From assembly GCA_949987705.1 (NCBI GenBank), contig OX465286.1, forward strand, positions 12,381,092 through 12,445,091: a stretch of 64,000 nucleotides of DNA, written 5' to 3'. This stretch comes from Thereva unica (lineage: Eukaryota; Arthropoda; Insecta; Diptera; Therevidae). Each line of letters opens with the position of its first letter. Position 1 is the first letter of the stretch. Both the position numbers and the translations under genes were made by a program. Below, in pieces: positions 1 through 9,403 of this stretch. The notes beneath the pieces were generated by a model. That model searched no databases. It worked only from the letters and a program-made list of their open reading frames with translations, and was not told the DNA's origin.

Positions 1-134
1 TTTGGCTCTTTTTAAACACAAACAAAACTATAACGCAAGTTTTAGAACAAAACTTATCATGCAAACTACAAACAAGATATTTTTTACCATTTTTACAAAT
101 TTTAAGAAAACCTCATATTTATGTATAAATGGGG

Positions 135-240
<106 letters not shown>

Positions 241-448
241 GTTTTACGGGGGATGGTGAGACTCTACATAGACACTTCTGAGGTTCCCGCACTCAGACCG
301 AGTTTCAGGCTCCTACTGAATAAACTCACCACCCCTTTGTGTGACGCTTACCCCGCCCGGAACCGCCGCGAGGCATTACTTCGGGCGGGCGTCACCACCA
401 TGACCCTTTAGGTGTCCCTCTGGTGTTTACCCATAGGGGTTGCTACTG

Positions 449-449
<1 letters not shown>

Positions 450-505
<56 letters not shown>
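450..505. repeat. (TA)n microsatellite
   Basis: About 28 TA units. The GC-richer stretch 241-449 between the two microsatellites is not recognised; it holds a palindromic GC-rich piece (cccgcccgg...cgggcggg) near 350-391. Confidence 0.9.
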
Positions 506-509
<4 letters not shown>

Positions 510-1110
510 GTCCCACATAAACTTACAAAGCGGCCGGCTGCGGTTAGGTCTTGGATACACGAACAAAAAATCGTATGGGTGGGGGGGGGGAAATCGTAAC
601 GGTTTAGCCGCTAGGGCGGCCAGAGATGACTGGACAGATGGTGTTATCCCAACTGGGTCATTATGTATCTTCACAGATGGCTCAAAAATTGGGAACAGTG
701 TAGGCTCTGGTATTTTTTCCGAGGCATTAAATATAAATACCTCTCTTCGTCTACCCGACCACTGCAGCGTCTTCCAAGCGGAAGTCACTGCGATCTGGGA
801 GGCTCTCGAATGGCTGAAGATAAATAATATATCTCATAAGAATATACATATGTATTCTATGGGATAGCCAAGCGACCCTCAAGGCTCTTAATTCTGTCGT
901 CACAACATCCACGACTCTTCTGAACTGCCGCAGGTCTCTGTGTGAGACTGCAACTCAGTTTGATATAACACTGTGTTGGGTTCCTGGACACAGTGGGTTT
1001 AGGGGAAACTGTAGGGCAGATGAGCTTGCTAGACAGGGAACCGAAGTGGACAGGATACCCCACTTAACCCGAATGGGAATGCCCTTAGCCACCCAGCCAG
1101 AGAAAAATCA

Positions 1111-1343
1111 GGGACCAGTTCACGAAATTCGACGTCGACTGAAAACGACACTAAGTGCGTTCAAAAACCTTGCTATGGTTAACTATGGGAATTTTCGAAC
1201 GTCAAAAACTTATGCTAGTGGTTATGTTGAAGTTAACCACAGAGTTTTTGAACGACAAAAGTTTGCCACAGTTAACCATAGTAAGGTTTTAGAACGCGCT
1301 TCGTGTCGTTTTCAGTCGACGTCGAATTGTGTGAACTGGCCCC
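1111..1343. mobile_element. palindromic MITE 'GGGGCCAGTTCA', copy 1
   Basis: Nearly the whole 233 bp is an imperfect palindrome. Its ends are GGGACCAGTTCA and TGAACTGGCCCC, followed inward by attcgacgtcgactgaaaa on one side and its complement on the other. It sits in LINE-A: the sister copy near 53270 reads aaaatcagcttagctcg without interruption, while here CA is found on both sides (1109-1110, 1344-1345). A second copy is at 43937-44159. No coding capacity. Superfamily not assigned; a 2-bp CA duplication is unusual. Confidence 0.85.
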
Positions 1344-1484
1344 CAGCTTAGCTCGAGCTGGGCTGAGATGGACCACAGCAACGGTTTGTCGCACTCTTCA
1401 TTCAATGTGGCCAACTTTGGACGCAAGCGTTCAAAATCTCTTGTTCAGTTGAACAAAAAGGAGATAAGCCATGTGGTAAAGGTG

Positions 1485-1586
1485 CTGACCGGTCACTGTC
1501 CCTTTGGCCCGCACGCCGAAAGATTAGGACTTCCTCGTCGTTCCTAATCTTTCGGCGTGCGGGTCAAAGGGACACTGACCGGTCAG
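1485..1586. repeat. local inverted duplication (45-bp arms, 12-bp loop) inside LINE-A
   Basis: The arm 1485-1529 is repeated as reverse complement at 1542-1586 with two mismatches. In the sister copy (about 53416-53480) only one arm exists and is followed by ccacaacgacttatgcagaag, so here the second arm was added and a short piece was replaced. It can fold into a long hairpin. Confidence 0.9.
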
Positions 1587-1870
1587 AAGTTGTGGTAATG
1601 AAGAAGAGGAAGAAACTGTCTCCTATCTTCCCTTTACATATCCCGCCCACGCAAGTAAAAGAGGAACTTTCCTTGGCTCACCCTTCCTTGATGGATTGAG
1701 CGAGCTGCAAAATATTGGTGTTCCTAACCTCTGTCGCTTTATCAAATGCTGAAAATGGCTTGAAATGGCCTGAACTATGTCCCAACACTAGAATGGCATC
1801 ACAATGGGCCCAATGGTGTGCCTAAGTGGGCTTCCTAGTGGGGGCAGCCATTTCAACCTAACCTAACCCT

Positions 1871-1955
1871 TGCCGACGATCGAATGGAGGCTAATACCGC
1901 GATAATTATTGCATTCTCGACTCAGTATATTCCCGGCGCTTTTCCATTTTTCAAC
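1871..1955 (-). pseudogene. short antisense fragments of RTE-B
   Basis: Bases 1871-1912 (tgccgacgatcgaatggagg, ctaataccgcgataatt) are antisense to RTE-B at about 33825-33860, and 1931-1953 (tcccggcgcttttccatttt) antisense to about 33630-33655. They are non-adjacent in RTE-B, so an internal deletion joined them. Confidence 0.7.
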
Positions 1956-3154
1956 GACATCTTCCACCATACTTATAATATAGTCCTTGAAAAAAAAAAA
2001 TGGGTGCCCAAATTACTTAAAATTATATAACACCACAAAAAATTCTAGAATCTGATTATTATCCTACCAAAAGTGAATCTGATTACAAAAGGAAATCACG
2101 ACACTCGTTATCAGCCATAAAATTTTATGCTGGTTGACGGCATGACATATAACGCGCAACCCCTTCGAAGGTGGGTTGTTTTTGTTGTTTGTCCTTTATG
2201 ATTATTCCTACCCTCAATTGTTTTGAAATTGAATCAACCGCACATATGTTGCAAATCAAAGCAATCAGTCGTACCGTCTGCATGTTCGTCTGGTCTTACC
2301 TCTTTTTCTGGTATGTTCCAGATGGGTAAATGGGTGTTTTTTGGTAACATTTTAATCTACCCCCACCCCACTCCCAGAAGTAGAAATATTAATAAGTATA
2401 TGTTTATGATTGCAACGCTTGCTAATCTCTCTGTCTCGAAAGTGTAGAAACGGTTTGGTTGTTTTAGTTACCACTTCATTACTACCGGATTATCACTCTT
2501 GAGAACATTGAGCATAACGAGTCTGGGGCTACATGGCTCCTCTCCTCGTATATGTCTTCGCTTGTTTACCAAAAGGTCCTCCACCTCTCTAATTTTCTCC
2601 CTTTTCGCTTGAATCCTCTTAGATTGATGCTTTTATGTAGCTAGCTAGCACTTTTGTCCCTTAATACTCGGTCTCTCCCTTGGTGTTCTGCTGCTATACT
2701 ATCATTTCGCCACCATCATCCCCAACAGGAAACCCCAACCCCATACCAAGCCGGCCTCTCACCCCTCCGAATTTAGATCCTCTCGAGAGCTTGATCATTT
2801 CTAAGGTTGTTTGGTTTTTTTTTCGTTGCGTTGTGTTGACTTTAAGCTTCTTCTGTTGAAAGGCAGAGAAAGGAGCAAGGGGAGAATACCTTCTTGTTTT
2901 TTTTAGATGACAGGTAAGCCTGGTGATGCGAAGAATGAAGCCTTTAATCTGTGGAATTCCATTCAAGTATTTCGTGGGGGGGGGGGGGGTGATGAAGGAA
3001 GGACTTGAAAAATAAATCACAATCAATAGGAAATTAATTAGATGTGGGAAATTACTTCAATTACAGTTAAGCTCCTAGCATTTAACACAAAATAATTACG
3101 AGTAATTACGCAAACCGTTTTCATCATTAGATCCATGGGAAATGGGGTAGGGCA
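1956..3154. other. no gene recognised
   Basis: AT-rich non-coding DNA with a run of about 12 G near 2977-2989. The frame 2694-3026 on the minus strand has no recognisable domain and translates homopolymers; I do not call it a gene. Confidence 0.6.
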
Positions 3155-3162
3155 GGTAGGCA

Positions 3163-4612
3163 TTAGACTGTCTCAAAATGCACGAACATTTTTTTTTCAC
3201 CTGCTCTTTTAGTATGTTTAGTCCATTCAAAACGCGGGGGGGGGGTGTTCCAAAATAACACCGTTAAGAAAATCGAACTCTAAAGGTTTTTTGGGGTCGC
3301 TGATCACGAAAATCGGGGTCCCGCGGTCCTAAAACATGGGCGTCACCCTTAAAAATGCAAAAAACACCCCTTTTTAGGGGGTTTTCGCGATTATTTCAAT
3401 AAAATAATGAAAACTAATGCAATGAAATACACTTTTTTTAATATTTATTTGCGAAGGTGGTTGATTTGTATTTAAATCAAGGCGAACTTTATGATAAGGG
3501 GTAACCCTAAAGGGTTGAAACCACCCCTAAATCGGCTAAAAATGGAAAAATTGTAAAAATTACTTTTTTTCAAGTTCATGCTTCAAATTCGATTGTGGGG
3601 GTACTGTTAGGCAAAAATAAATTATTTTCAACCCTTAAGGGGTTAAAACTACCCCTACAATTATTATTATTTTATTTTTTAATTATAGTAAGGACTGTTA
3701 CGAAGATTTTGAGGGGTCGTGGAGCCTCCTACGATTTGTTTTGGGGCCGTGGGAGGGTTTTTCAGGTGCATTTTTTGAGTGCATTTTATAATGCTCCTAC
3801 GAATTGATGTAATTAGAGCCCCAGGTGAGGTGCAATGACTTTTTTTTGGTTGATTATGAATTATTACAATGAAATGAGCTAGTTTTATAATTTAGACATG
3901 GGTGGCGTGCATAGGGTGCATATGAGGGGGGTGGGGCAAACTTTCAGGACCCTTTTTGACCCCCTTAGAGGCAAATGCGGATTTTTATATATTATTATAT
4001 TTTTAGATTGTTGTACGTTAAATTACGAAGATTTTGCGGGGTCTCCGAGCCTTCTACGATTTTTTTTTGGGGCCGTGGGAGGTAAAAGTGTAAAGTGCAT
4101 AAGTGCATTTTACGATTTTCAGCCCCCTGGGGAGCCTCCTGGCCCCCTTAGGGGCAAGTGAGGATTTTTCTGTTATTTTTTTAATTATAGTAGGGACTGT
4201 TATGAAGATTTTGAGGAGTCGTGGAGCCTCCTACGATTTGTTTTGGGACCGTGGGAGGGTTTTTCAGGTGCATTCGATTACAACATAACGTGTTTTTACG
4301 ATTTTTTCACATTCAAATCCATATTTCACATGTTGTAACTTGAAAAAAAAAATCTGAAAAAAAATCAGGTAACATCCTCACGTACCAAACAATTTTTTTG
4401 AAGCGTTGGGACGGTTCAAAATATAATTTTTATAGTCGAAAAAATTAAAATCACGTTTCCCACTTTTTTTTACTTTTGTCACTTGCGCGACCTGTTAGAT
4501 TCAATCAAAAAAGGTCTAGTTTCGCGCAAAATTCTTCAGTTTTCAGGTCCCCGATAATATACTAAAAGAGCAGGTGAAAAAAAAAATTGTCGTGCATTTT
4601 GAGACAGTCTAA
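3163..4612. mobile_element. 1450-bp non-autonomous TIR element with 8-bp target duplication
   Basis: The ends are a 52-54 bp inverted repeat: TTAGACTGTCTCAAAATGCA at 3163 and its complement ending at 4612, continuing into cacctgctcttttagtat. The 8 bases GGTAGGCA flank it on both sides (3155-3162 and 4613-4620). It holds no transposase-like frame. Inside, a segment containing gaagattttgaggggtcgtg, gagcctcctacgattt and tttcaggtgcat occurs three times (about 3690-3790, 4020-4110, 4190-4275). An 8-bp duplication fits hAT, P, Merlin or Novosib-type transposases; the TTAGACTG terminus does not decide between them. Confidence 0.88.
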
Positions 4613-4921
4613 GGTAGGCATGTATGTAATATACAAATTTACTCTTAAAGGATCTTGTATCTTAAATAGCATTGTCGAATTTCATATATTTCATACATAA
4701 AAATTCACAGCTCAATAGAAAATAAAAATATCATAGACAATAGAGATAAGCACAATAAATTCCAATGCACAGTAATTCAAATCCATTTCTTGCACTTGTT
4801 CAAAAATATTTGTTATCTCATTAAGAAAATGCATCATAGGCAAAATTATTTCAATGTAAAATTCGTCGCGAGACGAAATTTGATTCTTTGGTATTTCATG
4901 TTTTTCTCATGAGAAAATAAT

Positions 4922-5292
4922 TGTGATGATTCGGTTGTTTGGCTTAGTTACATATGTATGATAAAACTTAGTATTTAAATGATGATGAGAAAAATAAATA
5001 GTCAGTCAGAGATTGTCGCTGACTCTCACAACAATTAAAAGGCTTTTTTATTTTCGTCGTCTCTACCAAGTGAGCCTACTTGGAACAAGTGAAGTAGTAT
5101 CAAGCACTGCTTACACTCCAACTGCAATCGCTTATGGGTACAAGAGCCCTAAGCTAATTTAAACCAAAAAAAAAAAAAACTTTTAAATCAAAGGAGTAAT
5201 AAAACATTTTACGTGAAGTAGTAGCAAGCACTACTTTCACAACCAACTGTATTCACTTAGAGGAAATTTTAAGACAAAACCGTTTTAAACAT
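4922..5292 (+). mobile_element. possible LTR of an LTR retrotransposon
   Basis: The stretch begins TGTGATGATTC and ends TTTTAAACA just before a primer binding site, so it fits the TG...CA layout and about 370 bp length of an LTR. It holds a possible polyadenylation signal (aaataaat near 4990). No second copy is present in the window, so the left edge is a guess; the downstream primer site is the main support. Confidence 0.4.
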
Positions 5293-5296
5293 TTTA

Positions 5297-5314
5297 TGGT
5301 GACCCCGACGTGAT
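5297..5314 (+). other. primer binding site complementary to tRNA-Trp 3' end
   Basis: The 18 bases TGGTGACCCCGACGTGAT are exactly complementary to the 3' end of animal tRNA-Trp including CCA, as I remember that tRNA. This is the expected position for minus-strand priming, five bases after the inferred LTR end. Confidence 0.7.
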
Positions 5315-5413
5315 CGGCAGTCACGTCACAACATCGAAAAGAAGTTCAAAGACCTGTTGTTGGGGTTGAGGAGTTGAGATGGTTTCCGTCCATCTGCCGT
5401 GATGCCGATGAGA

Positions 5414-5976
5414 AGTTATTTTAGGCGTCGCTGCTCTGATTCCTGGAAAACTTGTAATAGTCGCTCCTTCAGCGCCAAATACTGGTCTTTCTTAGGTGGT
5501 TTGGTGATGACGTCCCTCACTTCCGTCAAGATGTCTGCATCCAGATTTCCTACTAGTGTGTAGTACTGCGTAACATCCGATTTTATCCCACTGGTTGTGG
5601 AATTGTGCCTCCAGTTGGTGAAACCAGTGATTCGGACTCTTCTTCCAGAACGGTGGTACTCGTACGGATACGGCTGCTACGATTCTTCCTTCGTTCTGGG
5701 TTGCTGCTTTGCTCGGCTGCTTGGCTGCTATGGTTCCATCCTCCTTCTGGGTGGCTGCTTTGCTCGGCTGCTCGTCTTCCAGCATCGTTCCTGGTAGTGC
5801 TGTTCTTCCTTTGGGAGGAGTAGTGCTGTTCTTCCTTCCGGTTCCACAATTTGGCTTGGGGTCACCAATTTGCTCGGGGTCACCATTTTGATCAGGGTCA
5901 CCATTTTGCTCGGGGTCACCAATTTGGCAAGTATTGTTGCCAATTTAGCAGGTACTATTGGTGTCTTGATCACCAA
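5414..5976 (-). pseudogene. gag relic of a Ty3/gypsy (mag-like) LTR retrotransposon, antisense to the adjacent LTR
   Basis: On the minus strand the frames give VRVPPFWKKSPNHWFHQLEAQF, the start of a mag-type Gag (VPPFW...WF...EAQF), then, in another frame, TQYYTLVGNLDADILTEVRD, VITKPPKKDQYLALKERLL and ESEQRR, then a stop. At least one frameshift separates them. The N-terminal part is expanded by two sets of short tandem repeats: on the plus strand ggggtcaccaatttgctc units at about 5855-5960 and a repeated glutamine/alanine block at about 5680-5790. Gag is the structural protein of the intracellular particle. It faces away from the LTR and primer site just to its left, so the element is rearranged. 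Pol is absent. Confidence 0.65.
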
Positions 5977-6159
5977 TGGGAAAAGGTTCCTTTGCTATTA
6001 AAAAAAACACTGGAAGTCCAATTGAATTTTTCTCTCTATTTTACAAAGTATTTACAAAGTTCTTATATACAACTGTTACACAAATTACATGTGAATTATA
6101 TTTACCCAAGAAAAAATGATTTTAAGAAAAGTGCGTTTTTGTTTTCCTGATGACGTATT

Positions 6160-6595
6160 ATGATACGCCACAGTCCTTATTACAGATTTTCATTTAATTC
6201 AAAAAAAAAAACAAAATTGGCCGCCATATTGGATCCACTATTTTGTTTTGTAAAAATCTAATGACCGAATAATAATTAGCGACTCCGAACAGCCATTATT
6301 GCATAATTTCATTCAATTCAATTAAATATGAACAAAGTTGGTCGCCATATTGGATGCGCCATTTTGTTTTGTTTTTTTTTTTTTTTTTTTTTTCAAAATC
6401 TGATAACGGATTCTTACTCAGTGACCCTGAAAACCCCCATATACCAATTTTTATCAAATTTGCTTAAATTTTCTTAAATTTTGTCGCCATATTGGATCCG
6501 CCATTTTGTTTTTTGAAAATCTGATAACGGATTCGTATTCAGCCACCGCGAAAACACCCATATACCGATTTTCATAAAAAAATAATTTTTCTTAC
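6160..6595. repeat. three degenerate tandem units, about 120-140 bp each
   Basis: Each unit contains cgccatattggatccgcca, ttttgtttt and then aatctgataacggattc and a catataccgattttcat tail. Units start near 6222, 6343 and 6484. A 23-base T run interrupts the second. Probably the inside of an old DNA transposon; no coding. Confidence 0.8.
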
Positions 6596-6649
6596 GGTAG
6601 TAAATTAATTTTGTCCAGGTTTTGGGGATTTCAGACCACTGTGCGTCGT

Positions 6650-6862
6650 CGGGACTACAGGCCCTGGTCTGTCAGGCCACTGCCTACCGGTGCCGCCTGT
6701 AAGTGAATTGGGGTCTTTAGTGGAGAAACATCTTTTACTTAATTTAATCCAATTTTCTCGCAGTTTTACACTGTTTCTTTAAAAAAAATAATTACGTGAT
6801 ATTTGCCGAGACCCCTCGTGAGATTTGGTGAGATTCGGCTCGACCCCCCTCTAAACGACCCC
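6650..6862 (-). mobile_element. fragment of the GGGGTCGTCC TIR family
   Basis: Reverse-complement copy of the left end of the element at 8183 (ctccactaaagaccccaatt, gtgagatttggtgagattcg, ending ...cgacccc). Only the first about 210 bp are present. Confidence 0.75.
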
Positions 6863-8030
6863 AAAGTCGTTCCATCTTCTTAAATATTATCGTCCCTTTA
6901 AAATATTTTTTTTTTGTTAATTAATTTCCAATTTTATCTCTGAATACTATTTAAGTTTCACGTCTAATAAAACAATTGCCACCATCATCGTACAGCAATA
7001 AGTGTTCTGATTATGCAAAACTTGGAACCTGTCGTGTTTTTTTTTTGTTTTTGTTAAACAATGATTCGAATTAGTCTCAGCTCGCGTAACTTTGACTTCA
7101 AGTACATCCCCTCTCCAGGGGATTGGTCTACTAAAATGTAGACTTTGATTAGCGTAAACACGATTCGCATATGTTCCGTGAAATTGATTTGAAAACGTTC
7201 CGCTGTACCCGAAACAAACATTCGACGAAAAAAAACAACAACAGAAGAATCACAGCTACAAATGGCGAATGTTTGCAGTAGAGAGTTGTTGTTGTTTTTA
7301 AGGACCTTGTTTTGTTTGTCCTGGATAGGAGAGAACAGAAAAAACAATTACAAAAATCACCCTAAGCATCCTTTGTGCACCCCTCTCTAAATTCGAAGTG
7401 ATAGTTTCAAGTGGCGTTACTAATTCATGATTTTTTTTTCATTTTGAGGACTGTGTGTGTGTGTGTGTTGTTGGGGGGTGGAGGTGGTGGGCTACCTTTG
7501 TTCAAAAATCTCAAATTAATGAAGTAAATTAAATAACTTTCCACCAGGGATTAAGGGTTATCTGTAATGCTATTACATTCAGATCCCCCTTTCGATGTTA
7601 AATCACAGTGTAAACACATGTTTCCTGGTGCCATGGGGGAACATCCTCTCAATTCGATGAATCCTTTTTCTATTTCGTTTTTTTTTGTTTTTGTTTTTAT
7701 TATTGTAACACTCGGGGTAGTCGATACTACAGAAAGGTTAGATAAACTCCAAATTGAATAGAAAAAAAAGGATTTCAATAATCCTCCTCCAAAGTAATCC
7801 ACTATGGCCACATAACTGGTTTTGGGGTGGTGGGGTCGGACAATCACGATATCGTTAAGCCTGTATTATGACATCTGTCAAGTGTTGTTGAATTGTTGCT
7901 GATATTATGATGATTTTCTTTGGATAGGGAATAATAGATTAATTTATTTGTTTACTAATAAATCTCCCACTAAATTGTAGATCGATATTTCTATAAGGCT
8001 TATACACTAGAAATAGTATAGGCGGGAATA
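6863..8030. other. no gene recognised; short (TG)n
   Basis: Non-coding, with (TG)n at 7453-7469 and several T runs. The frames of 60-98 codons here have no domain and no codon pattern that I would call coding. Confidence 0.6.
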
Positions 8031-8039
8031 ACCTTGACT

Positions 8040-8160
8040 GTAGAGAGTTGAGGCGGACTTACACGAGCCAGTACATTTGTCCCTTACACGATGGCAAATT
8101 GAACTGAGGCCTCAACTTTTTGAAATGCCTCGGTTCAAAATTAATGTACTACTACTCAAA
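8040..8160 (+). repeat. dispersed repeat 'gttgaggcggacttacacgag', copy 1
   Basis: About 120 bp matching 30838-30957 at roughly 80-85 percent by eye (gcctcaacttttt, ttcatttgtccc). Family not recognised. Confidence 0.7.
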
Positions 8161-8182
8161 ACTGTTATGCACTTGGCCTTTA

Positions 8183-9381
8183 GGGGTCGTCCATTAATTA
8201 CGTGAGGCGTTTAGGGGGGGAGGGTGTCGAGCCGAATCTCACCAAATCTCACCTGGGGGAGAGGGGGGTCTCGGCAAATCTCACGTTTTTTTTTTAAACC
8301 CACAGTGTAAAATTGCGCGAAAATTGGGTTAAATTAAGTAAAACGTGTTTCTCCACTGAAGACCCCCATTGATTTACAGGCCGGCCGGCAGAACTAAGCT
8401 TGACTCAGTCTAAGTGAGGGATGAGTCTGACAGGCCGTGGCATGTAGGTAAAGTCCTGATTCCCTACACACACAGGCGAAAACGACTGCTTAGCATAGCA
8501 GGTTATTAATTCAAGTGCAAAAATGCTCATGGCCCCAACGAAAGCTTCAAGCCTCACGCCGCCGTGAATACAAAAGAGCAAAAAAGCGCAAACGCGATGG
8601 TGGATGGTTTTCACGACCAGCTCGCGCCTTGCTTTCCGTTCCGAGTGCATACGGTGTGAATTCTTAGTGAATAGAAGTTCAGATCTTCAGGCCCGCACTG
8701 ACGATAAATGCGAGTTTCGTCAGCTTTCTTGAACTGCGGGCCCCATACTAGTGATGAGCAAGACTAGTCTTGCACATTTAGCAAGACCAAGAAATACCAA
8801 GACAAGACAAGGATAAGTCAAGACTGCAAGATCAGGATAGCAAGGCTTTTTGCTCATCACTAAGGGGCAAAAGTTTTCCAGTAATGAGCAAAACGTCTTG
8901 TCTTGCAGGACAAAGACAATTCAGCAGGACAAAGACAAGACTGCAAGACTTTTTGCAAGACTTTTAGCAAGACTTTTTCGAAGGCTTTTTGCTCACCACT
9001 GCAAGACTTTAGGCATTTAGTGATGAGCAATGTAGTCTTATTTTGTCCTGTCTTGTCTTGTTCCTGCTTTGGTCTTGCTTAATGTACAATAAAAGGAAGA
9101 ATTGCAAGAAAAGTCTTGCTCAGCACTACCCCATACAGTTGGCGGCCAGTGAGTGTTTAGGGATGCTTGGCCTCAAGGCGAAAACCTTCAGGCCACGGCC
9201 TGCTGGCGACCTGTGTGTAAATTGGGGCCTTAAGATAGGGGTAAATCCTACACAAAAATTGGTTGTCGATTGTCAAACGTGTGTCTCGTCAAATGCTGCA
9301 GAGTACGAGCCAAGTAACACTGACCCGCAAAAAGGCCCTTAGAATCCCAAAAATCACCTCACGTAATTTATGGATGACCCC
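8183..9381 (+). mobile_element. TIR element of the GGGGTCGTCCAT family, 1199 bp
   Basis: The ends are GGGGTCGTCCATTAATTACG and, inverted, cgtaatttatggatgacccc. TTTA flanks both ends (8179-8182, 9382-9385), a 4-bp duplication. Near the left end are characteristic repeats of gtgagatttggtgagattcg and gagacccccctc. No transposase frame. Partial copies of the family are at 6650-6862, 37405-37903, 43775-44187, 60256-60720 and 63935-64000. A nested triple MITE occupies 8749-9128. Such termini are widespread in arthropods in my memory, but I cannot name the superfamily. Confidence 0.8.
8749..9128. mobile_element. cluster of three hAT-type MITEs with one shared 8-bp target duplication
   Basis: Three units lie head to tail: 8749-8862 (TAGTGATGAGCAAG...TTGCTCATCACTA), 8880-9000 (CAGTAATGAGCAAAA...TTTGCTCACCACTG) and 9016-9128 (TAGTGATGAGCAATG...TTGCTCAGCACTA). 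They consist largely of cttgc/gcaag repeats. CCCCATAC flanks the whole cluster (8741-8748, 9129-9136). The homologous copy near 37690 is uninterrupted at this point (aggccatatatagttggcgg), confirming an insertion. TIR form CAGTGNTGAGCAA and an 8-bp duplication indicate hAT. Confidence 0.85.
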
Positions 9382-9403
9382 TTTACATGCCCGTCGTATG
9401 CCC

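Larger units (their letters stand above)
590..1868 (+). pseudogene. LINE-A copy 1: RNase H and C-terminal zinc-finger part of an I/R1/Loa-group LINE
   Basis: The frame at about 640-845 gives a retrotransposon RNase H: SLCIFTDGSKIGNSVGSG (first catalytic Asp), QAEVTAIWEALEWLK (Glu), then after frameshifts SQATLKALNS and CWVPGHSG, GNCRADELARQGT (C-terminal catalytic Asp). Further on lies a Cys/His knuckle found at the C terminus of such ORF2 proteins (CGNEEEEE...HL). The 3' end reads ...GCAGCCATTTCAACCTAACCTAACCC. Only the 3' third of an ORF2 is left. A MITE (1111-1343) and a local inverted duplication (1485-1586) interrupt it. The better sister copy at 52503-53766 shows the ancestral sequence. 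Non-functional. Confidence 0.8.

Noticed and set aside
2694..3026. 110-codon minus-strand frame
   Set aside because: No domain; spans a poly-G and poly-T stretch; no supporting splice or homology evidence.
7054..7347. 97-codon minus-strand frame
   Set aside because: No recognisable domain, AT-rich low-complexity composition, no neighbours to support a gene.
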